Shown here: piece by piece, positions 1 through 8,132 of the stretch
Layout of the letters: each line of letters begins with the position of its first letter
How positions within the stretch are numbered: position 1 is the first letter of the stretch
Assembly: GCF_900109115.1 (NCBI RefSeq)
Contig: NZ_FNYV01000008.1
Span: 241,968 to 305,967, forward strand
Direction of reading: 5' to 3'
Source of the DNA: Micromonospora phaseoli
Lineage (GTDB): Bacteria > Actinomycetota > Actinomycetes > Mycobacteriales > Micromonosporaceae
Length of the DNA: 64,000 bases
Notes under the pieces: generated by a model
What the model was told of the DNA's origin: nothing
The model's database searches: none
Seen by the model: the letters and a program-made list of their open reading frames with translations, nothing else
Made by a program: the position numbers and the translations under genes

Positions 1-393
1 GACGAACACGCTGATGATGGCGTCACCGATGCGGCGCCCTCGGCTGGAGCGGAACTGTCGGGCGCCGCGTGGGCTTCCCGGCTCTGGTTGGCTGGGTGTC
101 GGGTCAGTCACCGCTGCCGCCTCACTCGATGTCGGGGTTGGCTCGGAGAACTCGACCAGCCTGTTCCCTCCGAGTGAGCGGGTCAAGGCGAGTCAACCCG
201 CTCAGCCCGCACCGACCAGGATGACCGAGGCACGGCCGGGGTACTGGTGTGGTGGCGCGACGAGCGCGATCCCGCCACCCTGCCCAACCGGGTCGGCCTC
301 GGTGGCTACTCGAACCGCACGGGTCGCCGCCTGACGCAACGCTCCTGGCAGACACGGGCCGGCCGAAGCTAGCCTGGATGTCGGAGGTAGGCG
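1..393. other. Left-edge stretch without a confident gene
   Basis: I see no complete gene here. Plus-strand frame 1 is open from base 1 except for one TGA at 175-177 and closes with TAG at 370-372. The part after the TGA reads like protein (for example VLVWWRDERDPATLPNR), so this may be the end of a broken gene entering from outside the window. The last bases hold the GGAGG ribosome binding site of the next gene. Confidence 0.3.
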
Positions 394-1566
394 ATGGGCG
401 CACCTCGACTCAACCAACCGACATCTCCGGTACGCGGCACCGGGATTGAACCCGGGCGGCTGCTGGCGGCCGTCGACGCCTCGGTGACGTACTACCGTGC
501 TCAGCTCGAACACGCCGACGGCCCTCGCGCGTATCTCGCCGAACGCGGTCTGGGTGTCCTCGTGCACCGCGAGTGGCCGTGGCGGGTCGGGTACGCCCCA
601 CCTGGATGGAGTTCGCTGACCGGCCACTTGCGCGCCGCGGGCTTCACGGCAGAGGAGTTGGTCGGCGCAGGCTTGGCGACCCGTACCCGAGGCGAGCCGG
701 ACCGACTCGTCGACGTGTTCCGGGACCGGATCGTCTTCCCGGTGCGCACACCGGTCGGGCATGCTGTGGCGTTCCTCGGCCGCGCCGGCCCTGGCGCCGC
801 GGACGGTATGCCGAAGTACATCAACACTCCAGAAACGGCGATCTACCAGAAGCGGCGACTGTTGTTCGGTGTCGCGGAGCAGCAGGATCGCCTCAACGAC
901 CGGTGGACGCCGGTCCTGGTCGAGGGGCCTGCTGATGTCCTCGCGGTGTGGCTGTCCTACTCCCGGTCGCGCCGGGCAGGCGCGGTGGCTCTCGCGCCGT
1001 GCGGCACCATGCTGACCGACGACCAGGCCGCGATCCTGCCAGCGCTGCCCGGTGCCGGTCGTGGCATCGTGGCGGCATTCGATGCGGACCCGGCCGGCCG
1101 TGGCGCAGTGGACCGGGCCTGGCAACTACTCCGGCAGCAACGCCTGCCCGGCCCGCTGCTGACGGCTGAGTTCACCGCCGGCGCCGACCCGGCGGACCTG
1201 CTACGCCGACCGAACGGCAGGGCTCAGCTGCGGGCCGCCCTGCAACGGCGAGCGCGACCCATGCTCGACACGGTGGTCGACCACCGCTTCGCCCGACTCG
1301 TTCAACGCCATCCCAGACTGCTGGAGGACATCGACGGCAGAAGCGCGGCAGTGCGCCTACTGGTGCCGCTGCTGTACGAGGCGACGAGCCCGGCTGAGGC
1401 GATCCGAGTCGCCCGGCGCATCGTCGCCCACACCGGCACCGGGGTCGACACCGTCGCGATCGCCGCGATCGCGCACCTTGAAGACGCGCTACCCGACCTC
1501 CGCCTGCCTACCGGGGTCGCTGCCAGCAGCGCGGTCACGACCTCATTGCGACCACCACGAGGCTGA
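394..1566 (+). CDS. TOPRIM-domain, DnaG-primase-like protein
   Basis: This 390-aa protein resembles the catalytic half of bacterial primase DnaG without the N-terminal CHC2 zinc finger. The region around residues 43-150 has DnaG-core features (YLAERGL near 48, RIVFPV near 112, KYINTPET near 141). A TOPRIM domain follows, with the acidic VEGPADVLA motif (Glu177) and FDADPAGRGA (Asp230, Asp232), the metal-binding residues of primases and topoisomerases. The start has a GGAGG site five bases upstream. The C-terminal 120 residues are helical and unassigned. Zinc-finger-less proteins of this kind are common on actinobacterial plasmids and integrative elements, so a role in mobile-element replication is possible; no integrase or origin is visible nearby. 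The family is secure; the physiological role is not known. Confidence 0.8.
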   Translation: MGAPRLNQPTSPVRGTGIEPGRLLAAVDASVTYYRAQLEHADGPRAYLAERGLGVLVHREWPWRVGYAPPGWSSLTGHLRAAGFTAEELVGAGLATRTRGEPDRLVDVFRDRIVFPVRTPVGHAVAFLGRAGPGAADGMPKYINTPETAIYQKRRLLFGVAEQQDRLNDRWTPVLVEGPADVLAVWLSYSRSRRAGAVALAPCGTMLTDDQAAILPALPGAGRGIVAAFDADPAGRGAVDRAWQLLRQQRLPGPLLTAEFTAGADPADLLRRPNGRAQLRAALQRRARPMLDTVVDHRFARLVQRHPRLLEDIDGRSAAVRLLVPLLYEATSPAEAIRVARRIVAHTGTGVDTVAIAAIAHLEDALPDLRLPTGVAASSAVTTSLRPPRG

Positions 1567-1781
1567 ACCTCGATCCGACCAGCGAGCCGCCGCCACGAGC
1601 AGCCCGATCCGGCCATCGGCACAACCGGTGTTTGAAGTGACCCGGGCCTGGCGGGCATTCAAGTTTTGTAGCGGTGCGTTGAGTGCGTCCCGCCTCGTCT
1701 CGCCGGTGGCAGTGATGGCGGTCGGGCGGTACGCGGAATTGCGCTGGCAAAAGGAACGGCGGTGGTTCAGGATCTCGTGTT
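1567..1781. other. Intergenic region
   Basis: About 215 bases with no convincing reading frame on either strand. It presumably carries the promoter of the acetyltransferase gene that starts at 1782; no clear -35/-10 pair or repeat was recognised. Confidence 0.3.
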
Positions 1782-2273
1782 GTGATCAAGGTGCGTGTGC
1801 TCAGCCCCGACGATTGGCAGGTCTGGCGACGATTGCGGCTTGCGGCCCTGGCCGAGGCGCCGTACGCGTTCGGTTCGCGGTTGGCGGACTGGCTGGGCGA
1901 GGGCGACCGTGCCGAGCGGTGGCGCGACCGGCTAGCGCTGCCCGGTTCGTACAACGTCGTCGCCGTGCTGGACGAACAGCCCGTGGGGATGGCTAGCGGT
2001 GTGCCCGCCGATGAGCCAGGCGTGGTCGAGTTGATCTCGATGTGGGTCAGTCCGACGGCTCGGGGCTGTGGCGTCGGCGGTCGGTTGGTTCAGGAGGTCG
2101 AGAAATGGGCCACGCAGGGGCAGGCCAGGGTTCTCCGGCTATCCGTCGTACAAGGCAACGAGGCTGCCGAGAGGCTCTACCAGCGTTGTGGGTTCGTCGG
2201 CACCGGAGCCCGGGGTGACGTGATGCTCGATGGAGTGCGCCACGAAGACGTCATGGAAAAGATGCTTGGCTGA
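1782..2273 (+). CDS. GNAT family N-acetyltransferase
   Basis: This 163-aa protein is a compact GNAT acetyltransferase, expected to transfer an acetyl group from acetyl-CoA to an amine. The acetyl-CoA binding loop is visible as ISMWVSPTARGCGVGGRLV (beta4 plus R/Q-x-x-G-x-G/A motif), followed by VQGNEAAERLYQRCGF, the usual motif B and C-terminal strand. The start is a GTG, supported by homology beginning at once with KVRVLSPDDW. The substrate cannot be deduced. It stands alone on the plus strand and converges on the next acetyltransferase gene. Confidence 0.85.
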   Translation: MIKVRVLSPDDWQVWRRLRLAALAEAPYAFGSRLADWLGEGDRAERWRDRLALPGSYNVVAVLDEQPVGMASGVPADEPGVVELISMWVSPTARGCGVGGRLVQEVEKWATQGQARVLRLSVVQGNEAAERLYQRCGFVGTGARGDVMLDGVRHEDVMEKMLG

Positions 2274-2397
2274 ACGCCATCCGGAGGCGAATGCTGCGTC
2301 AGCACGCGGGAAGAGATGCTGCCGCAGCGATGCCGATCGCCGTCCTCATTTGGCCGCCAATGGCGTGTCGTTGGCCATCTGTCCTTGTGGCGCTCGC

Positions 2398-3204
2398 TCA
2401 GGTGGTCGGGCTCCATACCCATGGGGTGGTGGTAGTGACCGGTTGTAGACCCAGGCGTTGGAGGATGGGTCGGCTGTCTTTGGACGCGTCGACCAGGAGG
2501 TAGGTGATGCCCCGGTCGGCGACGATCTGCGCGCGGCGGGCGACCAGCGCGCGGTAGATGCCCTTGCCTCGCCACGGTCTGAGGGTCGAGCCGCCCCACA
2601 GCGCGGCGAACGCCGTACCGGGGAGTATGACCAGCCAGGCCGCCGATACGACTTCGCCTGCGGCCTCTGCGAGGAGCACGACGATGTTCTCCGGGGCCGA
2701 GGAGATGCGGTCGGCCAGGTCGTCGGCCAGCCAGGACCAGTCGGCGTCCCAGACCTCGGACTCCATGGCCGCGATGCGATGCAGGTCGGTCAGTTCCGTC
2801 GTCGCGCGGACCGTGATGCCATCGGGGGCTTCACCGGCAGCAATCAGGTTGGATGTCACCCCGATAACGACGGTTTCCTCGTCCTCCGGCGCAAATCCGG
2901 CCAGCCGTAGCCGCTCGGTGAGATCCCGCCGGTCGTGGCCGTACGTCTTCCACTCGACCGCTTGGCCGCGCGCGGCGCTGCGGTCACGCACCCGACCGAT
3001 GAGCGCGTCCAGTTCCCCGACCGTGAGTCCATCGAGGTCCTGAGCGAAGGCGAACCCTCGGCCGGGGGTGGCGACCTGCAGGACCGGTCCGTCCCACGAC
3101 GGCTTCCACCTGCTCGGCAGCCGCGAAGCGATGGTGCCCCGCACCTGCTGATCATGCAAGGCGAGAAGTTCACTGCGAGTCAGCATCACGCCGAACGATC
3201 CCAT
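2398..3204 (-). CDS. GNAT family N-acetyltransferase
   Basis: A 268-aa protein with a divergent N-terminal half and a C-terminal GNAT domain (STLRPWRGKGIYRALVARR is the acetyl-CoA loop; DASKDSRPILQRLGL the following helix). The frame stays open upstream, but the start at 3204 is chosen because GGAG lies seven bases before the ATG and recognisable protein begins there (MGSFGVMLTRSELL). An alternative ATG lies at 3186. It is transcribed away from the redoxin gene at 3236, leaving only about 30 bases for both start regions. The substrate is unknown. Confidence 0.82.
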   Translation of the reverse strand: MGSFGVMLTRSELLALHDQQVRGTIASRLPSRWKPSWDGPVLQVATPGRGFAFAQDLDGLTVGELDALIGRVRDRSAARGQAVEWKTYGHDRRDLTERLRLAGFAPEDEETVVIGVTSNLIAAGEAPDGITVRATTELTDLHRIAAMESEVWDADWSWLADDLADRISSAPENIVVLLAEAAGEVVSAAWLVILPGTAFAALWGGSTLRPWRGKGIYRALVARRAQIVADRGITYLLVDASKDSRPILQRLGLQPVTTTTPWVWSPTT

Positions 3205-3235
3205 CGGCGCTCCTTGTCGACAAGGCCCGATTCCG

Positions 3236-3877
3236 GTGCTGATGGTGTTCGGATCACGCACCTGCCCGGTCACCGAAAGCGCCGGCCCGATCCTGCGCAC
3301 CCTGCACGCCGAGTTCGCCGGGCAGGTACGGTTCGTGCTGGTCAATACCCGCGAGGCACATCCCGGCGACGTGCTCACCCAGCCGCAATCCGAGCAGGAC
3401 AAGTGGGCGCACGCCCAGGAGCTGCGCGCCCACCACGACTTCACCTTCGAGGTCGCCGTCGACGACATCGACGGACAGCTTCACCGCGCCATGACGCCGA
3501 AGCCCAATTCGGCCTACCTCATCAGCTCCAGCGGGATCATCGTCTACCGCGCGCACTGGGCCAACGACGAACTTGGCCTGCGCTCCGCGCTGACTCAAGC
3601 CGCAGCCGGACATCAACCCGCCCGACGCGCCAGCAAGGGCATGATCGGGCCACTGCTGCGCGCGGTCGGCCACCTTCCAGGAGTAGTCGCGTTCGCCGGA
3701 GGGAAGGTCGAACGCGACGTCTGGCTTGCCGCGCCGCCACTGGCCGTCCTCGGCCGCCTGTCACGGCTGTTCGGCAGGCTGCCCGCCGACCAGCGCGGCA
3801 CAGCCGCCACCGCACTGCTCCTTCTGGCCGTGGACGCCCCGTTGCCCGATATGGCTTGCACGGTAAGGCAACGGTAA
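3236..3877 (+). CDS. Deiodinase-like / redoxin-fold protein, possibly N-terminally truncated
   Basis: The first 120 residues match the thioredoxin-fold family annotated as iodothyronine deiodinase-like redoxins: VFGSRTCPVTES carries the active-site cysteine, VNTREAHPGD is the hallmark loop, and SAYLISSSGIIVYRAHWAND is the late strand pair. The C-terminal 80 residues are unassigned. The only start (GTG 3236 or ATG 3242) puts the protein just before the catalytic strand, whereas family members usually have 30-60 residues of extra fold in front. In-frame sequence upstream up to a stop at 3149 lacks ATG/GTG and overlaps the divergent acetyltransferase start, so the 5' end may have been lost. It is followed by two other thiol-redox genes, which suggests a shared disulfide or peroxide role. 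Confidence 0.68.
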   Translation: MLMVFGSRTCPVTESAGPILRTLHAEFAGQVRFVLVNTREAHPGDVLTQPQSEQDKWAHAQELRAHHDFTFEVAVDDIDGQLHRAMTPKPNSAYLISSSGIIVYRAHWANDELGLRSALTQAAAGHQPARRASKGMIGPLLRAVGHLPGVVAFAGGKVERDVWLAAPPLAVLGRLSRLFGRLPADQRGTAATALLLLAVDAPLPDMACTVRQR

Positions 3878-3913
3878 GAACTGCTGGCTCCGACTGCCGG
3901 TAGCCTCTGGCGC

Positions 3914-4492
3914 ATGAGCGGTGGAACGAGAACGAGATCCGGCTTCGCTGTTGGCCTGCTGACGGTGGCGGCTCTGGCCGCCGGGTGTGGCAGCACACCC
4001 TCTCCGCAGGCTCAGCCGGTTCCGGTGGCAACCAGCGGCCTGGCGTCCGCGCCGCCGTCGCCGACTGCCGCGCCACCGGCAACGCCTGCCGAGGCGTTGA
4101 GGTTCTCGGGCACCACCGTCGACGGCAAGCCGTTCGACGCCGCCGCGCTGGCGGGAAGGCCGGTGGTGTTGTGGTTCTGGGCCGCCTGGTGCCCGAAATG
4201 CCGAGCCAAAGCCGGTGACGTGGCCGCCGTCCAGCGCGACCTATCCGGAAGAGTGCACGTCATCGGGGTGGCCGGCCTTCGCAGCGGCGACGCGGCCATG
4301 GACCGGTTCGTCGCCGACGCCGGCATCACCGGCTTCCCCAACCTGGCCGACGACAAAGGCGACGTGTGGAAGAAGTTCGGCGTCACCACCCAGGAGCACT
4401 TCATCATCATCGACAAGGCCGGAACGATCGTCCACGACGGGCCGCTGTCCGGCGAAGATCTGCGCCAGCGCGCCACCGCCCTCGCCGGCTGA
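3914..4492 (+). CDS. TlpA/ResA-type thioredoxin lipoprotein
   Basis: A 192-aa exported thiol-disulfide protein. The N-terminus is a lipoprotein signal with lipobox LAAGC (Cys near 25), then a Pro/Ala/Ser linker to about residue 58, then a thioredoxin fold. The active site is WAAWCPKC, and the cis-proline region and DGPLSGEDL end match TlpA/DsbE-like proteins. It is anchored outside the membrane and probably receives electrons from CcdA, encoded six bases downstream in the same operon. The exact partner (cytochrome c maturation or general oxidative folding) is not shown by the sequence. Confidence 0.88.
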   Translation: MSGGTRTRSGFAVGLLTVAALAAGCGSTPSPQAQPVPVATSGLASAPPSPTAAPPATPAEALRFSGTTVDGKPFDAAALAGRPVVLWFWAAWCPKCRAKAGDVAAVQRDLSGRVHVIGVAGLRSGDAAMDRFVADAGITGFPNLADDKGDVWKKFGVTTQEHFIIIDKAGTIVHDGPLSGEDLRQRATALAG

Positions 4493-4498
4493 CCAGCC

Positions 4499-5362
4499 AT
4501 GTTCGACGCTCCGTACCTCCTGGCGTTGTCAGCTGGCGTCCTCGCTGCGGTCAACCCGTGCGGATTCGCGATGCTGCCCGCGTACGTGTCGCTGCTCATC
4601 ACCGGCGAAAACAGCCCCGCGACCCCGCTGTCATTCTGGGTGCGGCTGCGCCGAGCCCTCGCCCTGACCGGTGCCATGACTCTCGGGTTCGCCACCTTCT
4701 TCGGCGCGTTCGGGCTGCTCGCCGCCCCCGCCGCCGACTGGCTCGCCACCCGGCTGCCGTGGCTCACCATCATCATCGGCCTGATCCTGGCAGCTCTCGG
4801 CATCTGGCTGCTGGCAGGCAAAGACCTACCGTCCCCGGTAGCGAAAGCCGCCACCGCTCCCGAACTGCGACAACGATTCTGGCCCATGTTCAGCTTCGGG
4901 ATCTCGTTCGCGATCGCGTCACTGGGATGCACGATCGGCCCGTTCCTGGCCGTCGTCATAACCAGCTTCACCACCGACTCCCCCGCCGCCGGAATCGGGC
5001 TGTTCATCGCCTACGCCGCCGGAATGGCCCTCATCGTCGGCGCCGTCTCCATCGCCGTAGCAGCCGCACAGCAGTCAATGATCCGCTGGATGCGCCGCGC
5101 CGCGCCATTGATCACCCGCACCGCCGGCGCCCTCATGGCCATCGCCGGAGCCTACGTCGCCTGGTACGGCTGGTACGAAATCCGCATCTTCAACGGCGCC
5201 ATCACCAGCGACCCCATCATCGACACCGCCGCAACCGCACAAACCTGGCTCGCCACCACCGTCAACGCCATCGGCCCCGCCACCTTGGCCATCTTCCTGC
5301 TCACAGTCACCGTCACCGCCGCAACGATCACATGGTGGCGCAGCCGCCGCTCCAACCACTGA
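4499..5362 (+). CDS. ccdA: CcdA/DipZ-family thiol-disulfide electron transporter
   Basis: A 287-aa integral membrane protein with about seven to eight hydrophobic segments. The AVNPCGFAMLPAY motif in the first helix and IASLGCTIGPFLAVV in the fourth carry the conserved cysteines of the CcdA/DsbD-beta family, which moves reducing equivalents from cytoplasmic thioredoxin to extracytoplasmic thioredoxins. The gene starts six bases after the TlpA-like lipoprotein gene, so the two almost certainly form a donor-acceptor pair. A redoxin gene precedes them. No ccs/resB cytochrome c maturation genes are present in the window. Confidence 0.9.
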   Translation: MFDAPYLLALSAGVLAAVNPCGFAMLPAYVSLLITGENSPATPLSFWVRLRRALALTGAMTLGFATFFGAFGLLAAPAADWLATRLPWLTIIIGLILAALGIWLLAGKDLPSPVAKAATAPELRQRFWPMFSFGISFAIASLGCTIGPFLAVVITSFTTDSPAAGIGLFIAYAAGMALIVGAVSIAVAAAQQSMIRWMRRAAPLITRTAGALMAIAGAYVAWYGWYEIRIFNGAITSDPIIDTAATAQTWLATTVNAIGPATLAIFLLTVTVTAATITWWRSRRSNH

Positions 5363-5635
5363 CCGCCGGCTACTCGCCCTTACGAGGTGAACTGGTCTGG
5401 GCGAGTACCTGGATGGACGGGGCGAACGAGGTGGTGGCACCTCGGCTCGGGCTGTCCGCTCTGCCCGTGGTCGACTGGATCGACGGTGACGAAGAACCAC
5501 CAGGCGGCGTGCTCTGGAAGACCGCATCGTTACTGTCGGGCTCGTTGTTGCTTGGCCGCCTCGCAGTGCCACGCCGCGGCAGGGACTGCCAGAATCGTGT
5601 CCAAGCATCTGGTACGCGCCGGGCGAGGAGAAGGC
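5363..5635. other. Intergenic region
   Basis: No convincing gene. It should contain the promoter of the nitroreductase-like gene; its ribosome binding site (GAGGAG) lies at about 5625-5630. A plus-strand open frame joins the downstream gene but has no coding character before the ATG at 5636. Confidence 0.35.
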
Positions 5636-6043
5636 ATGAGCGACTGGAACGACAAGATCATCGCTGAGTTCCGTGCCAACGGTGGGCAGGTGGGCGGTCA
5701 GTTCGTTGGCGCTCCGCTGCTGCTGTTGCACACGGTCGGTGCCAAGAGCGGCCAGCTTCGCGTGAACCCGATGATGTACCAGAAGGTAGACAGCGGCTAC
5801 GCCGTCTTCGCGTCCAAGGCCGGTGCGCCCACCAATCCCGACTGGTACCACAACCTGCTCGCACACCCGCAGGCCCAAGCGGAGATCGGGACGGACAAGG
5901 TCGAGTTGGTCGCCAGAGTGACCGCCGGCGACGAACGGGAACGGATCTGGAGCGCCCAGAAGGCCGCGTATCCAGGCTTTGCCGACTACGAGCGGAAGAC
6001 CACCCGCCAGATCCCAGTCGTCGTACTGGAACCTGCGCCGTAG
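5636..6043 (+). CDS. F420-dependent deazaflavin nitroreductase (Ddn) family protein
   Basis: A 135-aa protein of the split beta-barrel Ddn family (nitroreductase/cation F420H2-dependent). Typical pieces are PLLLLHTVGAKSGQLRVNPMMY, KAGAPTNPDWYHNLLAHP and a closing PVVVLEP strand. Family members bind F420H2 and reduce nitro- or quinone-type substrates. The start follows GAGGAG by seven bases; the frame is open further upstream but loses family similarity. Monocistronic. The true substrate is unknown; the sequence supports the family only. Confidence 0.88.
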   Translation: MSDWNDKIIAEFRANGGQVGGQFVGAPLLLLHTVGAKSGQLRVNPMMYQKVDSGYAVFASKAGAPTNPDWYHNLLAHPQAQAEIGTDKVELVARVTAGDERERIWSAQKAAYPGFADYERKTTRQIPVVVLEPAP

Positions 6044-6079
6044 CAAGCGACGGCAACCACCCCAGTGCCCGCCGGTGCC

Positions 6080-6223
6080 GGCCGCCGCCGGTTCGATGCA
6101 TATCCGCACATCCCGCCAGCAGTGGGCGGCCGGAATCACTGGATCAGCCGGGCTGCGGCTGCCTCGGATCACGGCTTCGTCCGGCTCGACCCCCAGCCGG
6201 GCGGTGATCTCCGACGCGGGCAT
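6080..6223 (-). pseudogene. DUF4279-like gene fragment
   Basis: The minus strand reads MPASEITARLGVEPDEAV followed within 25 codons by a Cys-Trp-Arg segment. This is the start pattern of DUF4279 proteins (EIT..LGI.P....RG...W). The expected strand before EIT is missing because an in-frame stop lies just upstream, and the rest of the domain is lost beyond about codon 48, where the frame runs antisense to the nitroreductase gene. I read it as a truncated remnant. Confidence 0.4.
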
Positions 6224-6299
6224 GCTCGTTGATCAGGCGGCGGACCTCGTTGACCGTGAGCTTGACCAGTCCGGTGTCGGCCGGGTCCTGGTCGGCGGC
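6222..6299 (-). mobile_element. IS701-type transposase C-terminal remnant
   Basis: The minus strand encodes AADQDPADTGLVKLTVNEVR followed by RLINEH. This resembles the LIPLTVNEFRRLF segment near the end of actinobacterial IS701-type transposases. No complete transposase or terminal repeats surround it. It abuts the DUF4279 fragment and the 3' end of the next acetyltransferase gene. Confidence 0.45.
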
Positions 6300-6309
6300 G
6301 TCGCGGTAT

Positions 6310-7197
6310 TCACCGGGAACCGCGGCGCAGATCGGCCACCTCGTCTGACGGCGTGAAGCCGGCCGAGGCGTAGGTAGCTACGGCGCCGACGTTGGAACTC
6401 TCCACGCACACACTCGCGCTGGACGAACCCATGTCGCGAAGGGCCGCAGCGGCGGCAAGCGTGATCGCCGTGCCGTAACCATGGCCTCGGTGACCGCGGT
6501 GGACGCCCATCGGTTCCAGCAGTCCTGGCCGCCCCGGGCCGGCTGACCACACAGCCGCGACTGCCACGGCTTCGTCGTTCTGATCGAATGCGGCGAGGCA
6601 GCGTGCATCAGCGTAGAACGGGCCACCGGCCATGGCGAGCCAACGCCCGACCGTGCGGCGCCGGTCGGCATCGCTGAAGGGCGAGCCGCGGAACGCGGAC
6701 CAGTGGACGCCGACCCACACCTCGGCGCGATCGGGCTCGATCGTCTCGATGCGCAGACCGCAGTCCTTCACCGGGTCCGAGAGACCGCGGTGGAACGATG
6801 TCCACGGCTCAGCCCGCTCCCAACCCCGCTCCAGCAGCAACTGGGTGAGACGCTCCGCACCTCGGGCTTCGACGGTCGCACCGTCGGGATCCAGGACCCG
6901 CCCTGGGGCGTCCAGATCAGCGGCGAGCCGGCGGGCCAGTGCCTCGTCATCACGCCAGTCGGGAGCGACGGCCATGCGCACCAGTTCGGGGCCGTCCAGC
7001 AGCCCGATCGCGAGAACCTCCCCGTCGCGCAACCACATCCGGATGGCAGCCGCCGTAGCCTCGGCACCACGTAACGAGTGCCAGCCGAGATCGCCGGAGT
7101 GCAGATGCAGCGGTCCCCCGTCGTACTGCCACCGCTTGAGCGCGTCCACCGCTGGTGACAGCTCGTCAACGCTCGGGGTGCTCAGAATGATGCCCAT
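6310..7197 (-). CDS. GNAT family N-acetyltransferase (tandem-type)
   Basis: A 295-aa protein whose C-terminal half is a clear GNAT domain: LEPMGVHRGHRGHGYGTAI is the acetyl-CoA pyrophosphate loop and CVESSNVGAVATYASAGFTP the conserved B region. The N-terminal 150 residues look like a second, degenerate GNAT fold (ELVRMAVAPDWRDDEALARR), as in mycothiol-synthase-like double GNAT proteins, but it lacks the glycine-rich loop. Start ATG 7197 is the first in frame. The gene sits between two scraps of IS701-type transposase. The substrate is unknown. Confidence 0.82.
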   Translation of the reverse strand: MGIILSTPSVDELSPAVDALKRWQYDGGPLHLHSGDLGWHSLRGAEATAAAIRMWLRDGEVLAIGLLDGPELVRMAVAPDWRDDEALARRLAADLDAPGRVLDPDGATVEARGAERLTQLLLERGWERAEPWTSFHRGLSDPVKDCGLRIETIEPDRAEVWVGVHWSAFRGSPFSDADRRRTVGRWLAMAGGPFYADARCLAAFDQNDEAVAVAAVWSAGPGRPGLLEPMGVHRGHRGHGYGTAITLAAAAALRDMGSSSASVCVESSNVGAVATYASAGFTPSDEVADLRRGSR

Positions 7198-7351
7198 GGT
7201 GCACCCAAACCCACAGAGCGGCCTGGCACCATCGATTTTCGAAGCAGCCGGCGCTCGTCACGGTTCGCCGAATGTCTGTATCCGGGTCGTCACCAGGCCG
7301 TCGGAAGCCGATCCGGAACGACGAAGGACAACCACTGGTGACGAGGTTGAG

Positions 7352-7420
7352 GCGGCCTGTGTTGTGGGATCGTCGGGCTCGGGCTTGATGCCGGCGCCGC
7401 CACTGTGGCTGCTCAGCCCA
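7352..7420 (-). mobile_element. IS701-type transposase extreme C-terminal remnant
   Basis: A minus-strand frame contains QWRRRHQARARRSHNTGR. The WRRRHQARARxSHY string is the signature near the C-terminus of IS701-type actinobacterial transposases. The surrounding frame has no other transposase sequence, so this is a short fossil. With the fragment at 6222-6299 it brackets the acetyltransferase gene; the order of the two pieces is not that of one intact gene on this strand, so they come from separate events or a rearrangement. Confidence 0.5.
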
Positions 7421-7556
7421 GCCGTGAATGCCTCGGCATCGACCGGGCGGCCGTCGACGAAGGCGTTTGTCTCGACAGTGCCACTTAGCTCTCGGACCGA
7501 GACCGGCGCGGTAATGGCGATGCGATGAAACCCGCTGCTGCCGGAGACTCGCACGC

Positions 7557-8132
7557 ATGGTCACGTCAGTAAACAGCGTGGACGGCCTGACCGGCGCAGT
7601 GCGTGCGGGTACCCGGGTGAAGTTTTTGTTCTTCTGGGGTCACCAGCCGCAGCGCGACGGCAGCATCGGGCCCGGATGCCTCAGCCAGTGGTGGCCGGCA
7701 CCGTTCACCATCGACGGGCAGCGCTTCGCCACGGCCGAGCACTACATGATGTGGCGCAAGGCCACCCTCTTCGACGACCACGCCACGGCCGCCCGGATCC
7801 TGACGGCGTCGCACCCGCATGCAGCGAAAACGCTGGGCCGGCAGGTCGCCGGCTTCGACCAGCAGGTGTGGGAGCAGCACCGCTACGACATCGTGGTGGC
7901 CGGCAGCGTGGCGAAGTTCGGCCAGCATCCTGCGCTGCACACCTACCTGCTCGGTACCGGCGAGCGGGTGCTCGTAGAGGCCAGCCCTCTGGACCGAGTC
8001 TGGGGCATCGGTCTGGCCGCCGACCACCCGCACGCCACCGACCCCGCACGCTGGCGCGGGCTGAACCTGCTCGGCTTCGCGCTCATGCAGACCCGCACGA
8101 ATCTGCGCGAGCAGGAACCGACCGATGGGTAA
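7557..8132 (+). CDS. NADAR family protein (YbiA-like N-glycosidase)
   Basis: A 191-aa NADAR-fold protein. The family signatures are all present: FLFFWGH near residue 24, LSQWWPAPFTIDGQRFATAEHYMMWRKA across 41-68, FGQHPALHTYLLGTGERVLVEASPLDRVWGIGL in the centre, and WRGLNLLGFALMQTR at the end. Known members hydrolyse N-glycosidic bonds (riboflavin intermediates, ADP-ribosylated nucleobases), so this one is expected to be a cytoplasmic N-glycosidase. The next gene starts eight bases before this one stops, so the two are translationally coupled. Confidence 0.9.
   Translation: MVTSVNSVDGLTGAVRAGTRVKFLFFWGHQPQRDGSIGPGCLSQWWPAPFTIDGQRFATAEHYMMWRKATLFDDHATAARILTASHPHAAKTLGRQVAGFDQQVWEQHRYDIVVAGSVAKFGQHPALHTYLLGTGERVLVEASPLDRVWGIGLAADHPHATDPARWRGLNLLGFALMQTRTNLREQEPTDG

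Noticed and set aside
7258..7554. A 98-codon minus-strand frame divergent from the NADAR gene (GFHRIAITAPVSVRELSG)
   Set aside because: Its second half is the shifted reading of a transposase signature (WRRRHQARARRSH) on the same strand, and its codon bias is weak, so I do not list it as a gene.
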